Positions 33,048 through 42,025 are shown, counted from the first letter of the stretch. The stretch: DNA of 64,000 nucleotides from Gemmatimonadaceae bacterium (GCA_026706075.1 JAPOZM010000007.1:1-64000); one strand, 5' to 3'. A program made the numbers and translations. Notes: generated from the letters alone by a model not told the origin.

Positions 33048-36000
33048 GTGCCGAAGTGTCGAATCATCCTCGCTTTGTGCGTGGGCTGTCTGACCGCTGC
33101 CCAGGCCCAGGAGGCGCCCAACCCCACCTTTGCGCGGGGGGACTCCCTGCCGGCCGGGTGGAGCCTGCGCGGCGAGGGAGAGTGGCGGACGATCGCCGGC
33201 GATCCCGCGATCGTCGTCCGCGGCGATGGCCGGGGGTCGGGCTGGTGGCGCTCGGACTCCCTCGCCTTCGAGGCCGGCGGCCACTACCGCGTGCGCTTCC
33301 GGGCCCGGCGCCTGGAGGGGAGCGGCGGCGGCACCGTCACCTCGGGGGCGGGATTCGCCAACCGCGACCTGGGGGAGACCGGCTTCGAGTGGCGGCGGTT
33401 CAGCTCCAGCTTCGCCGCCCCAGCGGCCACGAACCCCCACCGCCGGCTGCGCTTCGGCCAGTGGCGGCTGCCCGGCGCCGCCGCCTTCGACGACATCGAG
33501 CTGGACCGGGTGCGCGCCGTGCACCGCCTCGTCGGCGATGGTCTGCGCCTCGGCCAGGGCGAGCGCCTCGAGGCGGGCCGGTACGTCTTCGACTCCCCCC
33601 AGCACACGCCGCTGGCCAACATCAGCCGGCCCCTGGAGAGCCACGACGCCGGTTTCAACACCTACCGCTGGGTCTTCGGCCCGGGCCAGGAAGTCGTCTT
33701 CCGGCACGAGGTGGGGCACTTCCCGCAGCGGGAGGCAGGACTCCGCGTGAACCTCAACCACCACACCGGCGGCCACCTGCTCATCGAGGTCTCCACCGGC
33801 GGCGGGTGGATCACCCTCGGGGTGGTGCCGGAGGTCGCCTCCGCCTCCTTCGACGTGCCGGACTCGCTGCTGCCCGCCGCCGCCGTGCGGGTGCGTCTGC
33901 GCGCGGCCGGCGAGGGCGGCGGCGCCTTCCAGGTGGACGACTACGGGTACCAGGCCCGCCTCGACGGGGAGATCCCGGAGGGGGAGGGGTCCACCCTCCT
34001 GGTGTCGGAGGGCGGACGGGCGGGATCGCTGCGCTGCCGGGTGGAGGACCCGGGCCCGCTGCGGCCGGGTCTGGCCGACACTCTGCGCCTGCTCGTCCAC
34101 AGCTCCTCCGCCGAGACACTGCCGGCGCGGGTGCGCGCGGTGACGGGGGCCCTCGGGGAGGAGCCGCCGGAAGGGGGCTGGCGGCCGGCCGAGCTCCACC
34201 CGGGGGAGAACCGCCTCGCCGTGCCCTGCCGCATCTCGGGGACGGGCGCCCTCGTCCTGCACCTGCAGGTGGAGGCGGACGGGCTCTGGCGGGCGGAGGC
34301 CGATCTGGCCCTGTCGATGCTGCACGCCGACGGCTACGGCGAGCTGCTGAGCGCCGAAGACGCCGACCCGGGGGTGTGGTGGGCCTCCTCCGGCTGGAAG
34401 GTGTCGCGCACGCGGGCCCCGCCGCGGCGGAGGGGCACGGCGATCGCGATCTCCGCCGCCGGCAACGAGACCGAGGCGGCCCAACTCGTCCTGCGTCCCG
34501 GGCACCCTCTGCGTGGGCTGCGCCTGCGGCCCACCGAGCTGACCGGCCCGGAGGGCGCGGGCATCCCGGCCGATCGCATCGAGGTGCTGCGCGTGGGATA
34601 CGTGCCGGTGCGCCGCCCCACCGACCTGGCCGGAGAAGCGGCGTGGTGGCCCGATCCCCTCCTGCCCATCGACTCCGCCCTCGACCTGCCGGCGCGGCGC
34701 AATCAGCCCTTCTGGGTCCGCGTGTCCGTGCCGCCATCGACCCCCGCCGGGATCTACGAGGGGGCCCTCGTGCTGACCGCCGCCGACTACGAGACCGTCG
34801 TTCCTGTGCGGGTCGAGGTCTTCGGCTTCGACCTCCCCCGCCGCATGACCTGCGAGACCGCCTTCGGGTTCCACCCCGGCCACATCTGGCGCTATCACGG
34901 CGTCGACGAGGAGGCCGACCGCCGGCGCCTCCTCGATCTCTATCTCGAGAGCTTCTCCCGCCATCACATCTCCCCCTACGATCCCGCCCCTCTCGATCCG
35001 CCGGTGACCACCTGGCCGGACCTGACGGGCCGCGACGTCGCCGAGGGAGAGGTCATCGAACCGGCGATCGACTTCACCGCCTGGGACGCGGCGATGACGC
35101 GGGCCATCGAGGAGTACGGCTTCAACACCTTCCGCCTGGGCCTGCCGGGCATGGGGGGAGGCAGCTTTCACCGGCGCCGGGAACCGGTGCTGCGCGGATT
35201 CGCCGCGGACACGCCGCAGTACCAGGCCCTGTTCCGCGGCTATGCGGGGGCCGTGGAGCGGCACCTGAGGAGCCGGGGGTGGTTGGACGAAGCCTTCGTC
35301 TACTGGTTCGACGAGCCGGAGCCGAAGGACTACGCCTTCGTGATGGACGGCTTCCGCCGGGTGGCGTCCGCGGCCCCGGACCTGCGCCGCATGCTCACCG
35401 AGCAGGTCGAGCCCGAGCTGGTGGGCGGGCCCGACCTGTGGAGCCCGCTGGCGAGCCGCTTCGACCCGGCGGCCTCGGCCCCCCGCCTGGAAGCGGGAGA
35501 CCGCTTCTGGTGGTACCTGTGCACGGTGCCGAAGACCCCGTACCCCGGTCTGTTCATCGACCGCGCCGCAACCGACCCCAGGGTGTGGCTGTGGCAGACC
35601 TGGCAGGCGGGGGTCGACGGAATCCTCGTGTGGGCGAGCAACTACTGGACGAGCGGCGCCGCCTATCCCGAAAGCCTCCAGGACCCGTACGAGGATCCCA
35701 TGAGCTGGGTGTCGCTCCACTCCGGGTCCGTGGGCTCCCGGAGGCCGTGGGGCAACGGCGACGGCCGCTTCCTCTATCCGCCCCCGGGGGCTCTCGGGGG
35801 GGCCCCGGTGCTGGCCGGCCCCGTGGAGAGCGTGCGCTGGGAAATGCTGCGCGACGGCATCGAGGACTACGAGTACCTGGCGATGTTGAGGCGGTCGCTG
35901 GGCTCGGGGACGGAGCTGACGGCGGACGAGCGCCGCCGCTTCGAGGCGCTGTTGGCGGTGCCGCCGGAGATCAGCGTCTCCCTGACCCGCTTCACGAAGG

Positions 36001-36068
36001 ACCCGGCGCCGATCGAGGTGCGGCGCCGGGAGGTGGCGGCCGCCGTGGAGAGGCTGGCCGGAGGCTGA
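33048..36068 (+). CDS. Secreted DUF4091 (GH123-like) glycoside hydrolase-type protein
   Basis: 1006 residues from a GTG. Signal peptide ~1-20 (IILALCVGCLTAAQAQ). Two N-terminal beta-sandwich/CBM-like segments (~20-170 and ~230-330) precede a beta-sandwich plus TIM barrel. The barrel carries VYWFDEPEPKDYAFV (D-E pair near residue 755) and DGILVWASNYW, and ends with EMLRDGIEDYEYLAML, the hallmark of DUF4091 and its relation to GH123 beta-N-acetylgalactosaminidases. Likely periplasmic or surface glycan hydrolase; linkage unknown. Its divergent neighbour is a Gfo/Idh oxidoreductase. Confidence 0.85.
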   Translation: MPKCRIILALCVGCLTAAQAQEAPNPTFARGDSLPAGWSLRGEGEWRTIAGDPAIVVRGDGRGSGWWRSDSLAFEAGGHYRVRFRARRLEGSGGGTVTSGAGFANRDLGETGFEWRRFSSSFAAPAATNPHRRLRFGQWRLPGAAAFDDIELDRVRAVHRLVGDGLRLGQGERLEAGRYVFDSPQHTPLANISRPLESHDAGFNTYRWVFGPGQEVVFRHEVGHFPQREAGLRVNLNHHTGGHLLIEVSTGGGWITLGVVPEVASASFDVPDSLLPAAAVRVRLRAAGEGGGAFQVDDYGYQARLDGEIPEGEGSTLLVSEGGRAGSLRCRVEDPGPLRPGLADTLRLLVHSSSAETLPARVRAVTGALGEEPPEGGWRPAELHPGENRLAVPCRISGTGALVLHLQVEADGLWRAEADLALSMLHADGYGELLSAEDADPGVWWASSGWKVSRTRAPPRRRGTAIAISAAGNETEAAQLVLRPGHPLRGLRLRPTELTGPEGAGIPADRIEVLRVGYVPVRRPTDLAGEAAWWPDPLLPIDSALDLPARRNQPFWVRVSVPPSTPAGIYEGALVLTAADYETVVPVRVEVFGFDLPRRMTCETAFGFHPGHIWRYHGVDEEADRRRLLDLYLESFSRHHISPYDPAPLDPPVTTWPDLTGRDVAEGEVIEPAIDFTAWDAAMTRAIEEYGFNTFRLGLPGMGGGSFHRRREPVLRGFAADTPQYQALFRGYAGAVERHLRSRGWLDEAFVYWFDEPEPKDYAFVMDGFRRVASAAPDLRRMLTEQVEPELVGGPDLWSPLASRFDPAASAPRLEAGDRFWWYLCTVPKTPYPGLFIDRAATDPRVWLWQTWQAGVDGILVWASNYWTSGAAYPESLQDPYEDPMSWVSLHSGSVGSRRPWGNGDGRFLYPPPGALGGAPVLAGPVESVRWEMLRDGIEDYEYLAMLRRSLGSGTELTADERRRFEALLAVPPEISVSLTRFTKDPAPIEVRRREVAAAVERLAGG

Positions 36069-36072
36069 CGCT

Positions 36073-36396
36073 TCAGGCCGCCCCGGATCCCACCGGCTGG
36101 CAGCGATGAACCCGCCCGCAGGAGGGACAGCGGCAGCGCACCCGCCCGAACCAGTCCTGGCTCAGCAGATGGCGCATGGTGGAGGCGCCGAAGAGGTGCT
36201 CGCAGCCCGGGCAGGCGTAGCGCCGGCGGCGGGCCTGCCAGGCGGCGGCGCCGATGCCGGCCACCAGACAGGCGGCGAGGACGACGATCACGCAGGTCAC
36301 CAGCCCGAATCGCTCGATCAGCCACGGCCGGGCGAGGAGGTAGAGGCCGGCGACGAAGAGCAGCATCACCGCCGGGGCGCGCCAGGAGGTCAGCAC
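36073..36396 (-). CDS. Small membrane protein with C-terminal zinc-ribbon-like cysteines
   Basis: 107 residues from a GTG. Two predicted helices (~8-26 and ~32-55), then ARRRRYACPGCEHLFG and VRCRCPSCGRVHRC: two CxxC pairs that could bind one zinc. No family recognised and no ribosome-binding site seen, so the start is uncertain (an ATG at residue 11 is an alternative). Convergent with the DUF4091 gene, 4 bp from its stop. Confidence 0.55.
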   Translation of the reverse strand: MLTSWRAPAVMLLFVAGLYLLARPWLIERFGLVTCVIVVLAACLVAGIGAAAWQARRRRYACPGCEHLFGASTMRHLLSQDWFGRVRCRCPSCGRVHRCQPVGSGAA

Positions 36397-36514
36397 GGTC
36401 GGGCGGGGCGGGACGGAGGGGGGAGGATGTGGGCGGACATGGGGCGCGGTAAACTAGGCATCCGCCCAGGAGGGACCAATCGCGGTGGTCGTCCGCGGCG
36501 CCCTGGTCCTGCCG

Positions 36515-36808
36515 TCAGAGCTTGATGACCCCGATGAGGATGCCGGTGAGGGCGACCAGGGTGGTCAGGGTCCACCTGAAGTTGGATTCCATGGCCTTGT
36601 GCACCGCCCGGATCTGCTCGCCCAGGGATCGGTTGGTCTCGTCGATGCGGCCATTCGTCTCGTCGATACGGCCATTGGTCTCGTCGATGCGGCGATGCAG
36701 GCTGCCTACCTGGTTGCGCAAGTCCTGGATGTCTTCCCGCAGATAGCCGAGGCCCCTGTGCAGCTCCTCGGAGGTGGGATGAGACGGGGAGGTGGCGCCA
36801 TCGGCCAT
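36515..36808 (-). CDS. Coiled-coil membrane-anchored small protein
   Basis: 97 residues from the ATG at 36808. Residues ~12-75 are heptad-like and include three exact-length repeats RIDETNG/RIDETNG/RIDETNR encoded by 21-bp DNA repeats. A C-terminal helix (RWTLTTLVALTGILIGVIKL) anchors it in the inner membrane. The plan matches small DUF-type coiled-coil anchor proteins of unknown function. The track ORF reaching 37030 is not needed; nothing protein-like precedes the ATG. Confidence 0.68.
   Translation of the reverse strand: MADGATSPSHPTSEELHRGLGYLREDIQDLRNQVGSLHRRIDETNGRIDETNGRIDETNRSLGEQIRAVHKAMESNFRWTLTTLVALTGILIGVIKL
36635..36697 (-). repeat. Three tandem 21-bp repeats within coding sequence
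   Basis: Units at 36635-36655, 36656-36676 and 36677-36697 differ by only a few bases (GGTCTCGTCGATGCGGCCAT and variants). They encode the RIDETNG heptads of the coiled-coil protein. In-frame slippage would change the coil length by exactly one heptad. Confidence 0.85.
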
Positions 36809-37122
36809 CGCCGCGGCTCCTTCCGTGCATGGGGACAGGGGAAATATGGCGACCCAGGGAAAAGCGGAGCAACCTCCATGCCCGGCACCCGCCCTGTGCC
36901 GGGGGACACGCCAGGCGATCGCGGAGGTCTCCCGGATCTTCCGGGGTTCCCTCTCCGCGTCTCCCGGGGGGCACACCCATGGCACCGGAGGGTAGCACGC
37001 CACGCGCATGTCCCGGACCGACTCCTGCATGGCAGCCAGCGCGCCCGGGCTCGATGGCTGCTCCGCGGGAACCGCGGTCCCTTGACCCCTTCTCCACGGT
37101 GCCTACCTTGAGCCTACGACAT
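36809..37122. other. Intergenic region with one perfect hairpin
   Basis: 314 bp between the coiled-coil gene (-) and the TPP riboswitch (+). The only clear structure is CCCGGCAC (36881-36888) paired with GTGCCGGG (36896-36903), an 8-bp perfect stem with a 7-nt loop and no U-tract. The promoter for the riboswitch transcript must lie in the right part, but no strong -35/-10 pair is evident. Confidence 0.45.
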
Positions 37123-37202
37123 CCGTTGGGGGTGGCCGGCTCTCCGGCCTGAGATCAGAACCCTTCGAACCTGACCTGGATCATGCCAGCGTAGGGAAAC
37201 GG
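37123..37202 (+). ncRNA. TPP (THI element) riboswitch aptamer
   Basis: All core boxes are present in order: P1 CCGTT (37123-37127) pairing with AACGG (37198-37202); GGGGGTGGCC; a GGCCGG/CCGGCC variable stem; CTGAGA (37149-37154); ACCCTTCGAACCTGA with ACCTGA at 37169-37174; GGATCATGCCAGCGTAGGGAAA. It binds thiamine pyrophosphate. It precedes a TonB receptor and thiamine pyrophosphokinase, so it represses thiamine uptake and activation when TPP is plentiful. Confidence 0.95.
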
Positions 37203-37255
37203 ACCAGCGCCATCAGAGGCCGTTTCCCACGTCTGGAGAAAGCGGCCTCTTTCTT
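37194..37255 (+). terminator. Riboswitch expression platform: terminator/antiterminator
   Basis: AGAGGCCG (37215-37222) pairs with CGGCCTCT (37243-37250) and is followed by TTCTT, an intrinsic terminator ending one base before the ATG. GGGAAACGG (37194-37202), which includes the 3' strand of aptamer P1, is perfectly complementary to CCGTTTCCC (37220-37228). That 9-bp antiterminator excludes both P1 and the terminator stem. TPP binding should therefore favour termination. No Shine-Dalgarno sits at normal distance from the ATG (GGAG is ~17 nt away). Confidence 0.85.
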
Positions 37256-39622
37256 ATGCGCATCCTACCTTCCGGCGCCGCTCCGGCGCTGATCGCCTTC
37301 CTCCTCACAGCTGCCACCGTCCCGGCGGAGACGCTGCGCGGCACCGTCGTCGACGCGTCGACCGGTGATCCCCTGCCGGGCGCCCATCTGACCCACGGAG
37401 ACCTGGTCGTCACCGCCGACGCCGACGGCCGCTTCGAGTTGTCCCTGGCGGCGGGGGACTCGGCCTTGGTCACCCACGTGGGCTACGGGCCTGCCGTCGT
37501 CCGCCCACGCCCGGGGGCGGTGCAGCCTGTCACCGTGCGGCTGCTGCCGGCGGCCGTGCCCGTGCCCGAGACCGTGGTCACCGGCGGGCTGATCGAGCAG
37601 GCCCTGGCCGAGGTCGCCTCCTCGGTGACCGTCCTCGACCGGGGCCGCCTGGCCGATTCGGGCGGCGACCACCTCCACGAGCTGATCCCCGCCGTGGCCA
37701 ACCTCAACTGGTCCGGCGGCACCTCCCGGCCTCGCTACTACCAGATCCGCGGGATCGGCGAGCGCAGCCACTACGCCGGCGAGGGGCCGCCCAGCTTCTC
37801 CGTGGGATTCGTCATGGACGACGTCGATCTGAGCGGTCTCGGCATGGCGGGTCTGCTCCACGACCTCGACCAGGCCGAGGTCTTCAAGGGCCCCCAGTCA
37901 ACCCTCTTCGGCCCCAACGCCATGGCCGGGCTGATCAACCTGAGGTCCACCGATCCCGCCCCGACCGCGGGCGGGGAGGCGACCCTGGCCGCCGGCAGCG
38001 ACGGACTCCTGCGCTACGCCGGGACCGTGAACCTCCCGGCCGGCGAGCGGTGGGCGGCGCGGGTCGGCTACAGCTCCGGGCGCACCAATGGGTTCCGCGA
38101 GAACCGGCACCTCGGGATCGACGACTCCAACGGCCGCGAGGAGACGCTGGCGCGGGCCAAGGTGGCCTACGAGGGGGACGGTCTGCGCCTCGTGGGCACG
38201 CTCTTCCGCGCCGACCTCGACAACGGCTACGACGCCTGGGCGCCGGACAACAACGAGGACCTGGCGACCTGGTCCGACAATCTGGGCAAGGACAGCCAGA
38301 CGACGGACGCCCTCTCCCTGCGGGCCCGGGCGCCCCTGCCGGGATCCGGCGCCGAGCTGGTCTCCATCACCTCCTTCAGTCGCACCGACCTGGAGCACAG
38401 CTACGACGGCGACTGGGGCAACGACGACTTCTGGAAGCAGGATCCCTACGGCTTCGATCCGGAGGAGCAGGGCTGGAGCTACGACTTCTTCGACCGCAAC
38501 CTGAGGGAGCGCAGCACCTTCACGCAGGAGATCCGGCTGCGGAGGGAAGATCCCGCCGGCGGGGGCGGCCTGGTGGCCGGCGCCTACCTGAAGTCGCTGG
38601 CCGAGGAGGACGATGCCGCCGGGTACCTCTTCGGCGGCGACGCCACCGACCTGCAGAGCCGCTTCGAGATCTCCGATCTCGCCTTCTACGGCCAGTACGG
38701 CCGCGCCCTGTCCGGCCGCTGGCACCTGACCCTCAACGGCCGGGTCGACCGAAACGCTACCTCGTACGAGGGCTCCACCAACAACGGCGCCGAACAGGTG
38801 GAGTTCGACGTGGCCCAGTGGCTGCCCGGCGGCAAGGCGGCCCTGGCGTACCGGCCGGCGCCGGACCGCAACCTCTACGCGGCGGTCTCCCGGGGTTTCC
38901 GCGCCGGCGGGGTCAACCAGCATCCCCGGCTGGCGTCCGCGAGCCGGCCCTTCGACCCGGAGTACGTCCTCAACCTGGAGGTGGGATACCGCGCCTCGGG
39001 TCCGCGGACGACCACGGCCCTCACCCTGTTCCACGCCCTGCGCTCCGACCAGCAGGTCGAGCTGTCGAGCCAGCAGGACCCGGGGGATCCCAACAGCTTC
39101 TTCTACTTCACCGCCAACGCCGTGACCGGGCGCAGCACCGGCGTGGAGTGGGAGCAGAGCCTCCGGCTCCGGCCGGACCTGCGCCTCACCGCCTCCCTCG
39201 GCCTGCTCGACACCTATGTCGACACCTACACCTTCCCCATCGGCGAAGGGGAGGAGGAGAGCCTGGGCGACCGCGCCGGCGCCCACGCCCCGCGCTACAC
39301 CTTCCGCCTGGGAGGCGAGTACCGCCATCCCTCGGGCCTGGGGGCGCGCTTGGCGCTGAGCGGCGCCGACCGGTTCTACTTCTCCGAGAGCCACGACCAG
39401 GAGTCGGAGCCCTACCAGCTGGTGGACGCCCAGCTCTCCTGGGACCGTGGGATCTGGTCGCTGCAACTGTGGGGGCGGAACCTGCTCGACGCGCGCTACG
39501 CGGTGCGGGGCTTCTTCTTCGGCCTGGAGCCGCCCGACTACGCCGACAAGCTCTACAAGAGCTACGGGGACCCGCGCCAGGTGGGCCTGCGGCTGACGGC
39601 GCGGCTGCCGGCGGGGGACTGA
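37256..39622 (+). CDS. TonB-dependent receptor, predicted thiamine/thiamine-phosphate importer
   Basis: 788 residues. Signal peptide ~1-24. A carboxypeptidase-regulatory-like domain covers ~25-100 (GTVVDASTGDPLPGAHL). The plug, ~110-230, has TVVTGG, RYYQIRGIGERS, VFKGPQSTLFGPNAMAGLINL. The barrel follows, with SRGFRAGGVNQHPRL and a C-terminal RQVGLRLTARL. Regulation by a TPP riboswitch and the thiamine pyrophosphokinase 5 bp downstream make thiamine or a derivative the probable cargo; this is inference from context. The barrel has many aromatic and acidic residues. Confidence 0.9.
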   Translation: MRILPSGAAPALIAFLLTAATVPAETLRGTVVDASTGDPLPGAHLTHGDLVVTADADGRFELSLAAGDSALVTHVGYGPAVVRPRPGAVQPVTVRLLPAAVPVPETVVTGGLIEQALAEVASSVTVLDRGRLADSGGDHLHELIPAVANLNWSGGTSRPRYYQIRGIGERSHYAGEGPPSFSVGFVMDDVDLSGLGMAGLLHDLDQAEVFKGPQSTLFGPNAMAGLINLRSTDPAPTAGGEATLAAGSDGLLRYAGTVNLPAGERWAARVGYSSGRTNGFRENRHLGIDDSNGREETLARAKVAYEGDGLRLVGTLFRADLDNGYDAWAPDNNEDLATWSDNLGKDSQTTDALSLRARAPLPGSGAELVSITSFSRTDLEHSYDGDWGNDDFWKQDPYGFDPEEQGWSYDFFDRNLRERSTFTQEIRLRREDPAGGGGLVAGAYLKSLAEEDDAAGYLFGGDATDLQSRFEISDLAFYGQYGRALSGRWHLTLNGRVDRNATSYEGSTNNGAEQVEFDVAQWLPGGKAALAYRPAPDRNLYAAVSRGFRAGGVNQHPRLASASRPFDPEYVLNLEVGYRASGPRTTTALTLFHALRSDQQVELSSQQDPGDPNSFFYFTANAVTGRSTGVEWEQSLRLRPDLRLTASLGLLDTYVDTYTFPIGEGEEESLGDRAGAHAPRYTFRLGGEYRHPSGLGARLALSGADRFYFSESHDQESEPYQLVDAQLSWDRGIWSLQLWGRNLLDARYAVRGFFFGLEPPDYADKLYKSYGDPRQVGLRLTARLPAGD

Positions 39623-39626
39623 AGCA

Positions 39627-40292
39627 GTGGCCGGCCGCTCGGCGCTCATCGTCGGCAACGGCGAGCCCCCCTCGCGGGAGCTGTTCGCCGCCTGCGCCCG
39701 GGAGGCGGACCTGGTCCTGTGCGCCGACGGCGGCGCCGACACCGCCCGGCGCCTCGGACGGGCCCCCGACTACATCGCCGGCGACCTCGACTCGGTCAGC
39801 GGCCCGGGGATGGCCGCCGTCGCCGGGGACCGCCTCGTCCGCGTCGACGCCGACGACACGGGCACGGACATGCAGAAGGTTCTGCGGCTGGCCCTGGAGT
39901 TGGGGGTCGGCCGGGCGGACATGCTGGGCTTCACCGGGCGGCGCACCGACCACACCCTGTGGAACCTGAGCCTGCTGAGGACCTTCGGCGACCGGCTGGA
40001 CCTGCGGCTGATCGACGACCACTGCGAGATCCGCCTGATCCGCGGCCGGGTGCGCTTCCGCGCCGACGTGGGGCAGAAGCTCTCCCTGTGTCCGCTCGAC
40101 GGACCGGCCGGCGGCATCGAGACCGAGGGCCTGAGGTGGCCTCTGCGGGGGGAGAGCCTCGTCCCTGGCCGCCGCGACGGCATCTCCAACGAGGTCACCG
40201 CCAGCCCGGTGGAGATCCGGGTGGGACGCGGCGACCTGCTGCTCTGCGTGCAGCGGCAGAGCGCCTCGGGGCGGATCGAGCTGCTGGAGTAG
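39627..40292 (+). CDS. thiN: Thiamine pyrophosphokinase (thiamine diphosphokinase)
   Basis: 221 residues from a GTG. Conserved core: CADGGADTARRLG, YIAGDLDSVS, the D-D-TDMQKVL motif and GRRTDHTLWNLSLL. C-terminal beta-sandwich binds thiamine (GISNEVTASPVEI). The enzyme makes TPP from thiamine and ATP. It is 5 bp after the receptor and under the same riboswitch, so import and activation form one scavenging unit. No thiC/thiG/thiE biosynthesis genes are in the window. Confidence 0.93.
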   Translation: MAGRSALIVGNGEPPSRELFAACAREADLVLCADGGADTARRLGRAPDYIAGDLDSVSGPGMAAVAGDRLVRVDADDTGTDMQKVLRLALELGVGRADMLGFTGRRTDHTLWNLSLLRTFGDRLDLRLIDDHCEIRLIRGRVRFRADVGQKLSLCPLDGPAGGIETEGLRWPLRGESLVPGRRDGISNEVTASPVEIRVGRGDLLLCVQRQSASGRIELLE

Positions 40293-40296
40293 CGGA

Positions 40297-41247
40297 TCAG
40301 GCGGAGCAGTGGGCTCCGCCGAGGACGCAGAACCGGGCGCAGTGGGGGTGGTTGAGCTTCACCGGCCCCCAGGCCTCGCTCAGGGTCGCGCCCATCTCGA
40401 AGGCCTCGTCATAGGGCAGGAGGGTGCAGGAGAGGACGACGGGCGCGTCCGCGCCCCGGCGCTTGACCACCATGCGCGACGAGGCGCACATGACGTCGTC
40501 GGGGGACTGGCCGAGGATCTCCCAGCAGGCGCCGGTGATCTCCGGCACGTCGGCGGCGGCGTCCATCTCCGGAAAGAGCACGAGCTGGGCGGGATCGCCG
40601 GCGTCGATGCGGACCCCGAGATCGGCGAAGAGGCGGGCGAAGCCGGCCCGCAGTTCCTCCTCGCAGCCGCCCCAGAGGGTGCGGCCGGCGGCGGTCACGT
40701 GGAAGCCGGAGTCCGAGAGCCAGCGCAGGCCCTCGACCATCGGCGCCCAGGAGCGCGGGCCCCGCTCCTCCTCGTGCAGGGCGGGGTCGTAGTGGTCGAT
40801 GGAGACGCGGACCCCCAGCCGGCCGCCGTGGTCGTCCCGCAGCCGCAGCAGTTCCCCGCCGCACTTCATCATCGGCCGCATGGCGTTGGTCAGCACCAGG
40901 CACTCGAAGCCCCGATCCAGGACCTCCCCGAGCATGTCGAGGATCCCGGGGTTCATGAAGGGCTCGCCGCCGGTGAAGCCGATCTCGCGGGTGCCCAGCC
41001 CGGCGCGCTCGATCTCGTCGAGGAAGGAGGAGACCTCGGCCGCCGTGAGGTAGACGAGGCGGTCGTTGCGCGGGCTCGACTCGATGTAGCAGTTGGCGCA
41101 GGTGAGGTTGCAGAGGGTGCCGGTGTTGAACCAGAGGGTCTCGAGGCGGGTCAGGGCGACCCGGGCCCTCGGCTCTCCCTCGGCGGTGACGTCGGGATCT
41201 CGGAACTTGCGAGGGTCCAGCCGGGCCGGGGCCAGCGTCTCAGTCAC
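40297..41247 (-). CDS. Radical SAM protein with C-terminal cysteine-rich tail
   Basis: 316 residues. The SAM cluster CNLTCANCY (CxxxCxxC) lies near residue 45, GFTGGEPFMNP binds SAM, and the C-terminus has a Cys-rich SPASM/twitch-like tail (CTLLPY, HCARFCVLGGAHCSA). It resembles MoaA/PqqE-like enzymes rather than the B12-type one at 20462. Its start overlaps the aldolase stop by 8 bp; whether it modifies a peptide or acts in metabolism is unknown. Confidence 0.82.
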   Translation of the reverse strand: MTETLAPARLDPRKFRDPDVTAEGEPRARVALTRLETLWFNTGTLCNLTCANCYIESSPRNDRLVYLTAAEVSSFLDEIERAGLGTREIGFTGGEPFMNPGILDMLGEVLDRGFECLVLTNAMRPMMKCGGELLRLRDDHGGRLGVRVSIDHYDPALHEEERGPRSWAPMVEGLRWLSDSGFHVTAAGRTLWGGCEEELRAGFARLFADLGVRIDAGDPAQLVLFPEMDAAADVPEITGACWEILGQSPDDVMCASSRMVVKRRGADAPVVLSCTLLPYDEAFEMGATLSEAWGPVKLNHPHCARFCVLGGAHCSA

Positions 41248-42025
41248 CGTCCAGGGCCTTGCGCAGGTCGTCGCCGTTCGCCTTCCACCAGTTGAACAGG
41301 ATGGAGACGTCGGTGCCGATGCAGAAGTGGCGGACCCCCAGGTCGAGGTAGTACTTCGCCCCGTCGGCGCCGCCGATCTCGGCGCGCGGGGGCACGCCGG
41401 CGGCCAGGCAGGTCTCGATGACGCGCTTCTCCACCGCCTTGATCTCGGGTGAGCCGCCCTGTCCGGCCTTGCCGACGCTCATGGAGTAGTCGGACGGCCC
41501 CCACTGCACCATGTCGATGGGCAGCTCCACGATCTGCTCCAGGCTCTCCACGGCGCCGTGCTTCTCGATCATCAGGACGACGACGATGTCGCGCAGGGTC
41601 TGCACGTAGTCCATCGATCCGCCGTAGCCGGCGTGGGTGAACCGCCGCGAGGCGACGCCGTAGGTGCCGCCGTCCTCCGGGGTGTCGGGACGGGCGATGC
41701 GCAGGCACTCGCGGGCGTCCTCGACGCCGCGGCTGTCGGAGAACAGGACCGACTCGAAGCCCGAGCCGATGGCGCGCTGGGCGATCCAGGAGCGCGGCTC
41801 CTGCTCGACCTTGATCATCGTGCCGAGGTCGTGGAGCTCGGCGGCGCGGCAGATGTCGTCGAAGGCGTAGAGGTCGTAGGGGCCGTACTCGGCGACGAAC
41901 TCGACGTAGTCGTAGAGGCCGGTCTCGCCCAGGATCTCGACCACGTTGGGCCAGGTCGTGTGAACGTGGGTGCCGAGGGTCGGCTTCCCGTCGTTGAGCA
42001 GCTGTCGGAGCTTGTTCGGTTGGAT
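41240..42025 (-). CDS. HpcH/HpaI family aldolase (2-keto-3-deoxy-sugar acid aldolase type)
   Basis: The fold reads VEFVAEYGPYDLYAFDD, KVEQEPRSWIAQRAIGSGFESVLFSD, VQWGPSDYSMSVG, matching KDR/2-oxo-4-hydroxy-acid aldolases that release pyruvate from 2-keto-3-deoxy sugar acids. The track's GTG start (41944) truncates the barrel. Homologous codons run upstream (LRQLLNDGKPTLGTHVHTTW), and AAGGAGG sits 5 nt before an in-frame ATC at 42025 where an ATG would be expected. No ATG/GTG/TTG exists further upstream in frame. The true start is either AUC or an ATG changed by mutation or error. Confidence 0.8.
   Translation of the reverse strand: MQPNKLRQLLNDGKPTLGTHVHTTWPNVVEILGETGLYDYVEFVAEYGPYDLYAFDDICRAAELHDLGTMIKVEQEPRSWIAQRAIGSGFESVLFSDSRGVEDARECLRIARPDTPEDGGTYGVASRRFTHAGYGGSMDYVQTLRDIVVVLMIEKHGAVESLEQIVELPIDMVQWGPSDYSMSVGKAGQGGSPEIKAVEKRVIETCLAAGVPPRAEIGGADGAKYYLDLGVRHFCIGTDVSILFNWWKANGDDLRKALDGD

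Noticed and set aside
33000-35720. 906-residue minus ORF opposite the DUF4091 gene
   Set aside because: Shadow of the + gene; low-complexity composition and no domain.
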